Below, one piece after another: positions 52,575-60,463 of a stretch of 64,000 nt of DNA; position 1 is the stretch's first letter; every line of letters begins with the position of its first letter. Below the pieces are notes generated by a model. It saw only the letters and a program-made list of their open reading frames with translations. It was not told the DNA's origin and did not search any database. The position numbers and the translations under genes are program-made. The stretch lies in NCBI RefSeq assembly GCF_001705435.1, contig NZ_MDEN01000049.1, positions 1 through 64,000 of the forward strand. The letters run 5' to 3'. Source of the DNA: Pseudomonas graminis (lineage in GTDB: Bacteria; Pseudomonadota; Gammaproteobacteria; Pseudomonadales; Pseudomonadaceae).

Positions 52575-53551
52575 TTGATGTTATAAATAACAGTCAAGGA
52601 TTGCAGTTCGACTATGAACTCGATTTTTACGATCGGCGTTTTTTAGACTGTTGGAGAAGACAATCTGTCGTCTTCCTAGAGAAGGCGGGCGCACAAGTAG
52701 ATTTGCTTTTCCATAACTGCCTTCCGTCAACTGACGAAATCTTCAGTGAGCATATTTTGAATCAAAAACCTAAATATGCTTTTCCGACGCCATCGGTGGG
52801 CGATGAAGGATTGGCTCTCATAGGGTGGAGGCAACGAACTCAGTGTTATGCGCAGTTCAAAGAAGCCCTGAGCGACATAAAAATTCATCTCACTAAAGTA
52901 CCGTTCGTAGTCGTTATGGGTAGCGTCTTCTATTTGCCTCATTGCCCAGAACATCGAAGCGAACACCTAAATCACTCTATCGTCCTGGTTCGGCCGACCG
53001 GGGAAGATAGCTGGGACGTTGTTGACGATGACGAGGCGTCAATTTTAAAACGCTATAGCTACCAAGAACGATATATTGATGACTATTTCAATAACAACGG
53101 CTGCCGTCTAATAAGATATTTTGAACCGGTTGTAGGGGGCTCATGTGATCATGCACTTGCTGTCGAGAAGTGCGCTGATCATGTCTTTGCGTACACTGAC
53201 ACCTACAGGATGTTTTCTGACATTGAGGCGATAGTCTGTGCCCCGTACGAATCGATGGCTGTCAAAACAAGGAAATTGCATGAGGCGTTTTCAATTTTCT
53301 CTGGTTCGAGAAGTCTCTTTTCAAGATTCGTCAAATCCGTTCTAGGTGACCTCAGCTCGGCCGCTGTCCTTGAAGTGATTGCTCGTGAGTCGATGGTCAT
53401 CAAATATACTATGGCTAAAGCCTCCGTAACGGGGAGGATCAATATGAAAACGCTTGTGGTACGGTGCGAAAAACTTATCGCATTGGAACAGCAAGCAATC
53501 AATTCGCTAAAATTAAAAATGGTTACTCCATCCTATGCATGCGCGAAGTAG
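52571..53551 (+). CDS. BtrH-like acyltransferase (candidate)
   Basis: A 326-residue protein from a TTG at 52571 overlapping the preceding stop. Its middle (KVPFVVVMGSVFYLPHCPEHRS, in overlapping motifs, then HLNHSIVLVRP, SWDVVDDDEAS) resembles the BtrH_N/C39-peptidase-like fold. In butirosin biosynthesis BtrH moves an aminoacyl group from a carrier protein to an amine acceptor. A candidate nucleophile is Cys42 or a neighbouring Cys, with His/Asp following. The match is partial, so function as the release or transfer step is an inference from fold and position. Confidence 0.5.
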   Translation: MIDVINNSQGLQFDYELDFYDRRFLDCWRRQSVVFLEKAGAQVDLLFHNCLPSTDEIFSEHILNQKPKYAFPTPSVGDEGLALIGWRQRTQCYAQFKEALSDIKIHLTKVPFVVVMGSVFYLPHCPEHRSEHLNHSIVLVRPTGEDSWDVVDDDEASILKRYSYQERYIDDYFNNNGCRLIRYFEPVVGGSCDHALAVEKCADHVFAYTDTYRMFSDIEAIVCAPYESMAVKTRKLHEAFSIFSGSRSLFSRFVKSVLGDLSSAAVLEVIARESMVIKYTMAKASVTGRINMKTLVVRCEKLIALEQQAINSLKLKMVTPSYACAK

Positions 53552-54785
53552 CTGTGCCACAGAACAAGTAAGCTATAAGAGATTGATTACTAGGACTAAT
53601 TTTCTCCGGTTCATGCTCAGCCAGCTTTTCGTCAGCGCAGGTGATGGTTTTTTTGGGGTATTAGTCACCTACCTAGCTTTAGAGCATGGATCTTCCGTTT
53701 CAACTTTAGGAGTTATCGCATTTTGCGTGACATTTCCTCGAGGACTTTTAGGGATTTTGGGAGGTGCGCTGGCAGATCAATACGATCGTAAGAAACTCAT
53801 GGTTTGTTGCGATGTGATACGCTGGTCAGGTTTGCTTATAATATCTTCGCTGTCGATGTTTGGAGCTCTTGACGTAGCCTTGCTCGCAGGAGTTGGTTCT
53901 ATCGTAACAGCATCCTACGCGGTTTCTAAGCCAGCAAGTAAGGCTTTCGTTCCCTCAGTCGTTGGGCTGGACGAATTAGTCTTAGCTAACGGTTTGATCC
54001 AGAGTGTCCTATGGCCCGCTTTTTTTGCGGGTGCGGGTTTGGTAGGTATTCTCAGTTTCCTCGGCATATCCCCTGAATACGCTGTTCTGGTTTGCGCCTG
54101 CTTCTTTGTGGCCTCCCAGATTTCGCTAGCGGGCATTATCTGCAACCCCTGTAAAAAATCTCTCGCAAAGGGTTTATTGGCTACGCTAAGGCAGTTGATT
54201 GACGCGGGGAGGGCGCTTAAGTCAAACAGAGCACTCATGGTCAGAATAACCGGCTATTTCTTTTTCACGGTTTTTTGGCGAGGGCTGATTCAGATTGTGT
54301 TGCCATTATATGTGGTTCACAAACTTCACCAGCCACCATCAGTTTACAGTGTTCTCATGGTTGCGTGCGGCGTCGGAGAGTTAGTTAGTTCGCTATTGCT
54401 TGGTAAGTCTCGATACTCTCACAGTTTGAAGTTGGCTTTTGTTGGAGAGGGCATTTTGGGATTGGCTGTTGCCGTTCTGGCCTTCAGTTATTTTAACGTG
54501 GCCACAGGAATGGCGTTTGCTGTAGTCGCTAGCGTCTTAATAGGCGTGTCGGCCACTGTAATAGACATTCCGTTAGTAACCTCCATCCAGAAAAACGTCA
54601 AAGATCGCGAAGTCGGCAAAGTATTTAGCTTTTGGAGCGCTTTAGGAGCTCTCGGCGGTAGCTTCGGCACCATAATAGTAAGCGGTTTGGTCAGTCTTGC
54701 TGGAATTGATTCCGCTCTTCTCTGGATGTCTTGCTGTTTAATCTTCTCGGTGCCAGTTTTCTTTCTTGTGGCCTATAGAAACTAG
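53535..54785 (+). CDS. MFS exporter (drug/siderophore type)
   Basis: A 416-residue, 12-helix major facilitator protein. The loop GGALADQYDRKKLM between helices 2 and 3 marks the MFS_3-type group that includes the enterobactin exporter EntS. Its start lies inside the end of the preceding gene (16-base overlap). It probably exports the finished metabolite across the inner membrane and gives self-protection. Confidence 0.83.
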   Translation: MHARSSCATEQVSYKRLITRTNFLRFMLSQLFVSAGDGFFGVLVTYLALEHGSSVSTLGVIAFCVTFPRGLLGILGGALADQYDRKKLMVCCDVIRWSGLLIISSLSMFGALDVALLAGVGSIVTASYAVSKPASKAFVPSVVGLDELVLANGLIQSVLWPAFFAGAGLVGILSFLGISPEYAVLVCACFFVASQISLAGIICNPCKKSLAKGLLATLRQLIDAGRALKSNRALMVRITGYFFFTVFWRGLIQIVLPLYVVHKLHQPPSVYSVLMVACGVGELVSSLLLGKSRYSHSLKLAFVGEGILGLAVAVLAFSYFNVATGMAFAVVASVLIGVSATVIDIPLVTSIQKNVKDREVGKVFSFWSALGALGGSFGTIIVSGLVSLAGIDSALLWMSCCLIFSVPVFFLVAYRN

Positions 54786-54801
54786 AGGTTTAGTAAGTAC
54801 A

Positions 54802-55275
54802 ATGGAAAAGCCAAATTGCAATCGTGATTTTCCTGGGACGTTGGCAGATTACAAACGACTCCTGTCCACTTTTCCAACCGGCGTTTGCTTAGTCGTTATT
54901 GGGGAGGGTGATGCTGCGGTAGGGGTTATTATCAGCTCATTTGTACCCGTATCTTTATCTCCAGCTATAGTGCAGTTTTCTCTGAAAAACAAATCCAGGT
55001 TTCTCGATATGCTGCTTGCAGTATCTGTTTTTCACATCTATATAATGTCGGATCGGCAGGCTGATGTGGCTGCCTTTTATGGTTCGAATCCAGCCTCTAT
55101 AGTTACAGATGATGTTCTGAACGATGCAGTTTCTAAAATATTTTGCAGGTTTGAGGATTTCATCGTCAAAGGTGATCATACCTTGGTATTTGGTGAGGTA
55201 GAAGACTTCTCTTGTGAATTGGATCAGTCGCTCGTTTATTATAAGGCCCGGTTTGGTCGTGTAGTTTCCATCTGA
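54802..55275 (+). CDS. Flavin reductase (HpaC-like)
   Basis: A 157-residue NAD(P)H:flavin oxidoreductase from the ATG at 54802. The pattern YKRLLSTFPTGVCLVVIG, VGVIISSFVPVSLSPAIVQF and NKSRFLDMLL is the FMN-binding split barrel used to supply reduced flavin to two-component monooxygenases. Its presence argues that the acyl-CoA-dehydrogenase-fold protein at 49114 is a reduced-flavin monooxygenase rather than a simple dehydrogenase. Confidence 0.82.
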   Translation: MEKPNCNRDFPGTLADYKRLLSTFPTGVCLVVIGEGDAAVGVIISSFVPVSLSPAIVQFSLKNKSRFLDMLLAVSVFHIYIMSDRQADVAAFYGSNPASIVTDDVLNDAVSKIFCRFEDFIVKGDHTLVFGEVEDFSCELDQSLVYYKARFGRVVSI

Positions 55276-55289
55276 ATTTTGGTGATACA

Positions 55290-56000
55290 GTGCTCGGCTC
55301 TGAAGTGGTAGTTCTCGTTGCTCCGGTTCTGAAGATGGAAGAGATATTTAGGTACTCCTCTTTTATTCCGGTGTTGCCAGAGTGTGAGTGGCAACGCAGT
55401 GTTTCGATAGTTGATGTGCGAAAGAAAGCGGAGTTCATCCTAGCTCGCGTGCTGTTACGCTTAGCTATAGGTCGTATGTTGAAATGCGCCCCTGCGACAA
55501 TACTTATCTCTTTCGAGTCTAATGGTCGTCCCTATCTAAAATGCGGTACCTTTGATTTTAGCATTTCCCATGCTGGAGGATATGTTTGTGTTGCCATCGC
55601 TGGTACCAGGAAAGTAGGGGTGGACATTGAGGCTTTGGATTTGATTACGGATGAGGAATTGCTGTCAGGATATCTAAGGGGCAAGCTCTTTTCGAGATAT
55701 TGCCCTTTGCCGACTGCCTTAGGTTGCTCGAGTCTCATGTCGGTTCAGTCGTGGTGTATGCATGAAGCATACGCAAAGTGCGTAAATGAAGACATTCTTT
55801 CGTTGCTGACATCTCAGAATAATATTTCCAAATTCAACGATTCGGCTCTCAACTGGTCAAGCAACATTAGTCATTCTATTTTCTGCAAAATTGTCGGAAA
55901 AGGACAGATATCCCTGGCGGTTTGCGTTGATTCCCCACCCATAAGTATTAGGCTGCTAGAAGTCGATCTTCTCGATAATGATTGGCTGAGCTGTATCTAG
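55290..56000 (+). CDS. 4'-phosphopantetheinyl transferase
   Basis: A 236-residue Sfp-type PPTase from a GTG at 55290, 14 bases after the reductase. Motif 1 (NGRPYL) and SISHAGG at 91-97 are present, with the magnesium-binding GVDIE at 110-114 and WCMHEAYAK at 155-163, where the family has WTxKEAxxK. It converts apo-carrier proteins to the holo form. A dedicated PPTase implies that the ACP at 51451 needs it and that the cluster is self-contained. Confidence 0.87.
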   Translation: MLGSEVVVLVAPVLKMEEIFRYSSFIPVLPECEWQRSVSIVDVRKKAEFILARVLLRLAIGRMLKCAPATILISFESNGRPYLKCGTFDFSISHAGGYVCVAIAGTRKVGVDIEALDLITDEELLSGYLRGKLFSRYCPLPTALGCSSLMSVQSWCMHEAYAKCVNEDILSLLTSQNNISKFNDSALNWSSNISHSIFCKIVGKGQISLAVCVDSPPISIRLLEVDLLDNDWLSCI

Positions 56001-56576
56001 AACACTGGCGTAGGCGCAATCGCTGACCGAATGATCTGCTTGCCGCGCGGGACGCAGTGGCCAGTCAAGGTGAGTTACACGGCCAAGGCCGCATCATTCG
56101 AGGTGTGGCGCAGTGCTTCTGGCAGGGCCTGAGCCTGAGCCTGAGCGTTATACGATGCGCCACGCTAACTCTCTATGACCCGTAGCGCAGATGCCGCGCC
56201 AGCACTCTGCACGGTTGAACAGCTTCCCTCGAACGGTGGCTGCCGCGACTGTCTAGACGACCGGCAGTCTTTGGGAAAAACTATTTGCCGCCGTTGAGTC
56301 CGAATCGCCGCCGCCTTTTTGCGCTGTGTAGCGACCCAGCGAAGGGCCAATTCTTGCATCCCAGATGCCCATGCTCGTATCTTATCCACTGCCCAATTAT
56401 TACCGACGATCCCAGCCCCTTCATTAAGGTAGCGCGACGGCCCTGCTCAGCCTTGCAGGCCGTTACAATACTCAATTGCCCCAGTTGTTCGGCGGAGGCT
56501 CGAGGAAAACTTTGCGAATGACTGGTCACCGACGATCAGCTAACATCGGTGGCATCAAACGACCCTGGAGATCTAC
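56001..56576. other. Gap between the biosynthetic operon and the MvaT gene
   Basis: No gene is supported. A short tandem GCCTGA (three copies, about 56128-56145) is the only repeat seen. The base composition returns to GC-rich here. Confidence 0.35.
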
Positions 56577-56945
56577 ATGTCTCGTCTTGCCGAATTCCGC
56601 AAACTCGAACAACAGCTCGCAGCACAGATCGCCGAGCTAGAAACGCTGAAAAACGACAGCGGTTTGAAGAAAGAAATCGAATTTGAAACCAAACTGCGCT
56701 ACTTGCTTGGCGAGTATGGTTTTAGCCTGCGCGAGATCGTTGGCATCCTCGACCCCCAGGGTACATCCGGGCGCAAGGCTGCCCCAGTAGTTACTGAGAA
56801 AAAAACTCGCAAGGCCCGCGATTTAAAAGTTTACAAAAATCCTTTGACCGGCGAGGTCGTGGAAACAAAGGGCGGCAACCATAAGCTGCTCAAAGCCTGG
56901 AAGAGCCAGTTTGGAGATGAGGTTGAGACTTGGCTGGTTAAATGA
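56577..56945 (+). CDS. MvaT/MvaU-family H-NS-like silencer
   Basis: A 122-residue protein of the Pseudomonas MvaT family. The N-terminal coiled-coil oligomerisation region (about 1-60; MSRLAEFRKLEQQLAAQIAELE, overlapping motifs) is followed by a basic linker and the C-terminal DNA-binding domain (about 78-122; LKVYKNPLTGEVVETKGGN, then LKAWK and FGDEVETW). Such proteins bind AT-rich foreign DNA and repress it. It lies just beyond the AT-rich operon at 48.2-56.0 kb. Whether it is the core-genome paralogue or an island-borne copy is not decidable here. Confidence 0.88.
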   Translation: MSRLAEFRKLEQQLAAQIAELETLKNDSGLKKEIEFETKLRYLLGEYGFSLREIVGILDPQGTSGRKAAPVVTEKKTRKARDLKVYKNPLTGEVVETKGGNHKLLKAWKSQFGDEVETWLVK

Positions 56946-56962
56946 CCGGTTGGATTTGAATC

Positions 56963-56985
56963 AGCCGTCGTAAGACGGCTTTTTT
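56963..56985 (+). terminator. Rho-independent terminator of the mvaT-like gene
   Basis: AGCCGTC, a four-base loop, then GACGGCT followed by five T. It begins 18 bases after the mvaT-like stop codon. Perfect seven-pair stem. Confidence 0.9.
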
Positions 56986-57526
56986 CGATCTCCAATCCCT
57001 TTATAAACCACCGACAGGGCCGATCGCAGATGACAGAGGCTCCAGATCGTTGATTCAGTTGTGCCTTACTATTTTTCCACCTCGTCGAAACCAAAAGGGC
57101 AGCTTTATTCATCTTTCGGGATCATCGTCCTCTCGGCTTTGTCCGACGCTCATTGGCCCAGAAGATCCAGAGTGAACGCGTCGTCCGGCTTCTGCTCCCG
57201 CGTGGTTGGGAGGGGCAAGTTAGAATCCCGCCTCATCCGTTGTGGCTTGAGCTCTACGAGCGCCGGGCAACCGGGCCTACATCTGCGTATGGGTGGCCTG
57301 ACTTTTGGGTGTATACATTAGAGCCTAATAGCTTACCCAAAACTTCTAGTTATCCACCAACAGCCTGAGAATCGTGTTGACAGCCGCCGACTCTTCCCCT
57401 TCTGGTTGTGTCACATGCCCCATGGGATCAACGACCAGCCGGACTGGCAAATGACTAACGCGGCATTCCGAGTATTACTAGATTTCACCTTAATGCGGAG
57501 AGCTTGACTAGGCTCGCACCACGGCC
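56986..57526. other. Gene-poor interval
   Basis: A possible 71-codon frame from a TTG at 57153 (VVRLLLPRGWEG; YGWPDFWVY) has GC-rich third positions typical of Pseudomonas coding DNA, but lacks a good start. It may be a decayed gene. Nothing else is seen. Confidence 0.3.
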
Positions 57527-57715
57527 ATGTCTGCTCTGCGCCAGTGGGAAATCGTCGCCTTCAGCGCAGGTGCGCAACCGAGGACGATAACAGCCTGCAC
57601 CTATGGCAAGCGTATGGCCCAAGCGCACCACGAAGGTATCGGGCTGGAGATGCGGGACAAAGTCATGAACGCTCTGCTAGAAAACGGCTTTATCATCCCC
57701 GATGAACCTCAATGA
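57527..57715 (+). CDS. Small hypothetical protein
   Basis: A 62-codon frame with ATG at 57527 whose product (CTYGKRMAQAHHEGIGLEMR; MNALLENGFIIPDEPQ) looks soluble and conserved. It overlaps the next small frame by 14 bases. Unknown function. Confidence 0.4.
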   Translation: MSALRQWEIVAFSAGAQPRTITACTYGKRMAQAHHEGIGLEMRDKVMNALLENGFIIPDEPQ

Positions 57716-57935
57716 TGTTTATGTCCTGAGTGCGAGTGTCTGGATCTTTGAGGAAGTAATGCGCGACGCCATGCCAGACGAAGTTCCTCATCGCCAGCAT
57801 GTCACGCGCACATTGAGCTTGAGCTTGGAAGCCAGCGGGGCAGGCTGGTTGCTGTCAAATCAAGATGCCCAATGTGTAGCACATCCATACAAGGGGAAGG
57901 TTATTCCGCTGCGCGGGATTGGTGGCGATCAATGA
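57702..57935 (+). CDS. Small hypothetical protein
   Basis: A 77-codon frame with ATG at 57702 overlapping the preceding frame. The product has an aromatic start (YVLSASVWIFEEVMRDAM) and a basic/glycine end. The stop overlaps the ATG of a further 51-codon frame (57932-58087, Cys-containing), so a chain of three coupled small genes is possible. Confidence 0.4.
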   Translation: MNLNDVYVLSASVWIFEEVMRDAMPDEVPHRQHVTRTLSLSLEASGAGWLLSNQDAQCVAHPYKGKVIPLRGIGGDQ

Positions 57936-58124
57936 AAAAAACACGTGCCTGCTATGCGGTCAATATTGCCACTGCAACAGCAGTGCATCAGTATCCATAC
58001 ATTCCCATGCAGGCGCAGGCAACGAAGCATTTCGGCTCTTGCGCGGTGAGTAATTGTCGCGCCTCAAGAGTCGGCAGGTGCGAATAGTCGATTGATCCAG
58101 CGGTCATTGAAAGGAGTCTGATGT

Positions 58125-58610
58125 ATGAGCAGCGTTGAAGAGCGGTTGGCACAGTTGGAGCTTCGGGTCGCCCAACTCGAAGGACATCGTCCGGTTCCAG
58201 ATTCACCCTCGCACGACCCCGATTCGATTGCGCCATCCGGCCGCTTGGTTTCAGTCACCATAACGAACAAGCGATACGATCCTGCCAACAGCGACCTGGG
58301 CACCTACGAAGACCACATTTGGTTTGATTGTGCCTATACCCTCGCGGCTGAGTCCGTACCGACCCGGGCAGTGAAAGGAACATTGGAATTTGCTGATTTG
58401 TTTGGAGAAGTCAGGTTTAGGCTTAATACGACGCTCAATGAATCGCTCATGCCGACAATCCCACTCAAACAGCCGGGGATAGGGTTCACTTACAACCAGT
58501 TTATCGCTGACCATCAATGGATGCTCGTCACCAAATTGGATGACATGATATGCAACTTTCGAGTTTCCGAAGCGCTGTATTCGAACGGAACCAGCAAAAC
58601 CTTCACCTGA
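58125..58610 (+). CDS. Hypothetical protein with N-terminal coiled coil
   Basis: A 161-residue protein. A leucine-heptad helix (EERLAQLELRVAQLE) forms a short coiled coil, then a Pro/Ser linker, then a beta-sandwich-like domain (RLVSVTITNKRYDPAN; DHIWFDCAYTLAA; VKGTLEFADLFGEV). No family is recognised. The architecture suggests a coiled-coil-trimerised small binding domain. Confidence 0.6.
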   Translation: MSSVEERLAQLELRVAQLEGHRPVPDSPSHDPDSIAPSGRLVSVTITNKRYDPANSDLGTYEDHIWFDCAYTLAAESVPTRAVKGTLEFADLFGEVRFRLNTTLNESLMPTIPLKQPGIGFTYNQFIADHQWMLVTKLDDMICNFRVSEALYSNGTSKTFT

Positions 58611-58914
58611 GCCTCGCCTTGAGGTCATTCTTCAGCCGGCTGGCTTCGTGTTGAAGCGAGGCCGGCAGGCTGATCACGCTTGGGTGGCCGTCTGCAAAGA
58701 TGCAGAGTCTCTTCCGCAGCCCTGCATCTTATGATCAGACTGACATCACCTTCCATAGCTTCGAAAATGGGGCAATTACTCCATGGACGCGAACGGACGG
58801 GGAGTGCGAAGCAAATTTCTGCGCCAGTTCCCTATTGGTGATTGGTAGATCTACCAATACTGGCTTTACCCCCACGATCCGGCGATGGGGAAATCAAAGC
58901 CAGAGGAAAACACG
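58611..58914. other. Gene-poor interval
   Basis: No convincing gene. An 85-codon frame at 58700-58957 overlaps the start of the next small gene and has a poor composition. An AGAGGAAAA ribosome-like site at the right end serves the small acidic protein at 58915. Confidence 0.3.
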
Positions 58915-59043
58915 ATGGGTACCAAAGCTGACGACGACAATCGCTCCAACCAACTGAATGACAACAACGACGCTTACTGGCAATCACGCGGTTACGACGA
59001 ACGTCCAGATGATTGGGAAGATCGGTCGGACGAGGAAAACTGA
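58915..59043 (+). CDS. Small acidic protein (42 residues)
   Basis: A short ATG frame behind AGAGGAAAA with a strongly acidic, Asn-rich product (NDNNDAYWQSRGYDERPDDWE and a final DEEN). Its stop is one base before the next start. Its paired, coupled position and defined composition make it a real small gene rather than chance. Confidence 0.55.
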   Translation: MGTKADDDNRSNQLNDNNDAYWQSRGYDERPDDWEDRSDEEN

Positions 59044-59044
59044 C

Positions 59045-59203
59045 ATGGCCAAAATATCGAACGCACCTCCGGATGCCCGCTCTGACCCAAAGAATCCCAA
59101 TCGCAGCCGAAGCGCGCCTGGAACCAATGCCTTCTGGGACGGGGCGCAAGGTAACGGGGGCAAGCAACTCAATCCGAACCAGAGCGGCCGCAAGGGCTCC
59201 TGA
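59045..59203 (+). CDS. Small basic/Asn-rich protein (52 residues)
   Basis: An ATG frame one base after the preceding gene. The product is polar and disordered (PPDARSDPKNPNRSRSAP; FWDGAQGNGGKQLNPNQSG). The acidic and basic small proteins are translationally coupled and followed by a strong terminator. Function unknown. Confidence 0.55.
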   Translation: MAKISNAPPDARSDPKNPNRSRSAPGTNAFWDGAQGNGGKQLNPNQSGRKGS

Positions 59204-59220
59204 CTGAGTTAATCAGAGAG

Positions 59221-59248
59221 CGAGGCTGTCGAGTTGCGGCCTCGTTTT
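59221..59248. terminator. Terminator between convergent units
   Basis: CGAGGC and GCCTCG form a six-pair perfect stem around a 12-base loop, followed by TTTT. It ends the small-gene pair and sits at the stop of the minus-strand gene at 59248, so it may serve both directions. Confidence 0.7.
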
Positions 59249-60456
59249 CAAGAAGAACTCATAGGTTTTCCAAGAGCCTCACGTGCAAAACGATACTCGT
59301 GTCGGTAGGCATCCATAATCCCTGTGATGCAGTGTGCCTCGACTCCCATTTTGGTTAGTGAATGCAGTAATTCGGAGAGCGTTTCTCCGATGCGAAGAAT
59401 CGCCGCTTGCATCCAAGCGTCGCGGTCTTGGCCCTCCGGAAACTCGTTAGACAGTAGTGCCTGCTCCGCAGTCACCGTATGCGCCAGGCTGACGAACGTC
59501 TTGAACTTGGGCCGTCCCTTTCTGCGCTGCTCCCAATTTCTTAATGATCTTGTGCGCGACCCAGGCTCCTTTCCGTCTGGATCGTGTCGATCCCACAGGC
59601 TACCCAAGAATGTAATTGCTCGCTGGTGACCCTTCCATCCTGCCCGTTTCGCTAATTGCTCAAGCGCCCGAGTCGTTGGGTTGCTCCATTCTCCAGTGGC
59701 TGGATCAATGGACGGCAGCACATCGTCGAAAGGAATGATTTCTTGCATATTGTCCCGCTCAATCATCCCCCAGATATCAACGACCAGGTCGGCCACCAAC
59801 CACGCCAGTATGCGCATCAATACGGCTAGCCTATCCGCAACGAACACATGCAGGATGATCTGGTCATCTTCTGGCATCTCTTCTGCCCAGGAAGATCTGA
59901 GCCTGTCTCGCAGAGTGGCGCGTACAGTTGAACAACCGAATCGGTCTACCAGTGGCGAATCTGCGTACGTTCCAAGCTTAACTACACGGTCTTTATCGGA
60001 GTGCAGGTCAACGGCGTTGAGGGTGGCTGCGTCCCGAACGAAAGCTATCCAGAAATCTCGCGCTGTTTGGTGGATGAAGAGCGGGCTCGCGAAAAGTGAG
60101 CTCCAGGCCTCGCCCGTAACCCAGACATAACCGTTGGCTTTCTGATCGATGAAAGCTTGAAGTATTGTCTGGTGTGGAGCCTCTTTTAGCAGCCGTAATA
60201 GCGTTCCACGGCTTGGAACTTGATGGGGCGCTTTCAACATCTTCAAAAATGTCTTGTCCACTGGGAGGTATGGCTTGTGAGTTCGTGCGGCGCGCGCAAC
60301 CTCCTGTAGGGAGGTATGGAGAAGCTTAAACACGGCTTCGACGGGAACCAACAGCGCATTGTTGTTCACCTTCCTGAATACCCTCTGATCACCATCCAGC
60401 GCTTCGATGTAGTCGCATAGGGTTTCGACAGTTACCGCCTTTTCGGGGCTTTCCAT
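59248..60456 (-). CDS. Hypothetical protein paired with the large nuclease gene
   Basis: A 402-residue, mostly helical soluble protein. Conserved-looking segments include FVADRLAVLMRILAWLVADL and LGSLWDRHDPDGKEPGSRTR. No enzymatic motif is seen. It starts seven bases after the stop of the 820-codon gene upstream, so the two form an operon. It may be a partner of that predicted defence nuclease. Confidence 0.6.
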   Translation of the reverse strand: MESPEKAVTVETLCDYIEALDGDQRVFRKVNNNALLVPVEAVFKLLHTSLQEVARAARTHKPYLPVDKTFLKMLKAPHQVPSRGTLLRLLKEAPHQTILQAFIDQKANGYVWVTGEAWSSLFASPLFIHQTARDFWIAFVRDAATLNAVDLHSDKDRVVKLGTYADSPLVDRFGCSTVRATLRDRLRSSWAEEMPEDDQIILHVFVADRLAVLMRILAWLVADLVVDIWGMIERDNMQEIIPFDDVLPSIDPATGEWSNPTTRALEQLAKRAGWKGHQRAITFLGSLWDRHDPDGKEPGSRTRSLRNWEQRRKGRPKFKTFVSLAHTVTAEQALLSNEFPEGQDRDAWMQAAILRIGETLSELLHSLTKMGVEAHCITGIMDAYRHEYRFAREALGKPMSSS

Positions 60457-60463
60457 AGCGGGC

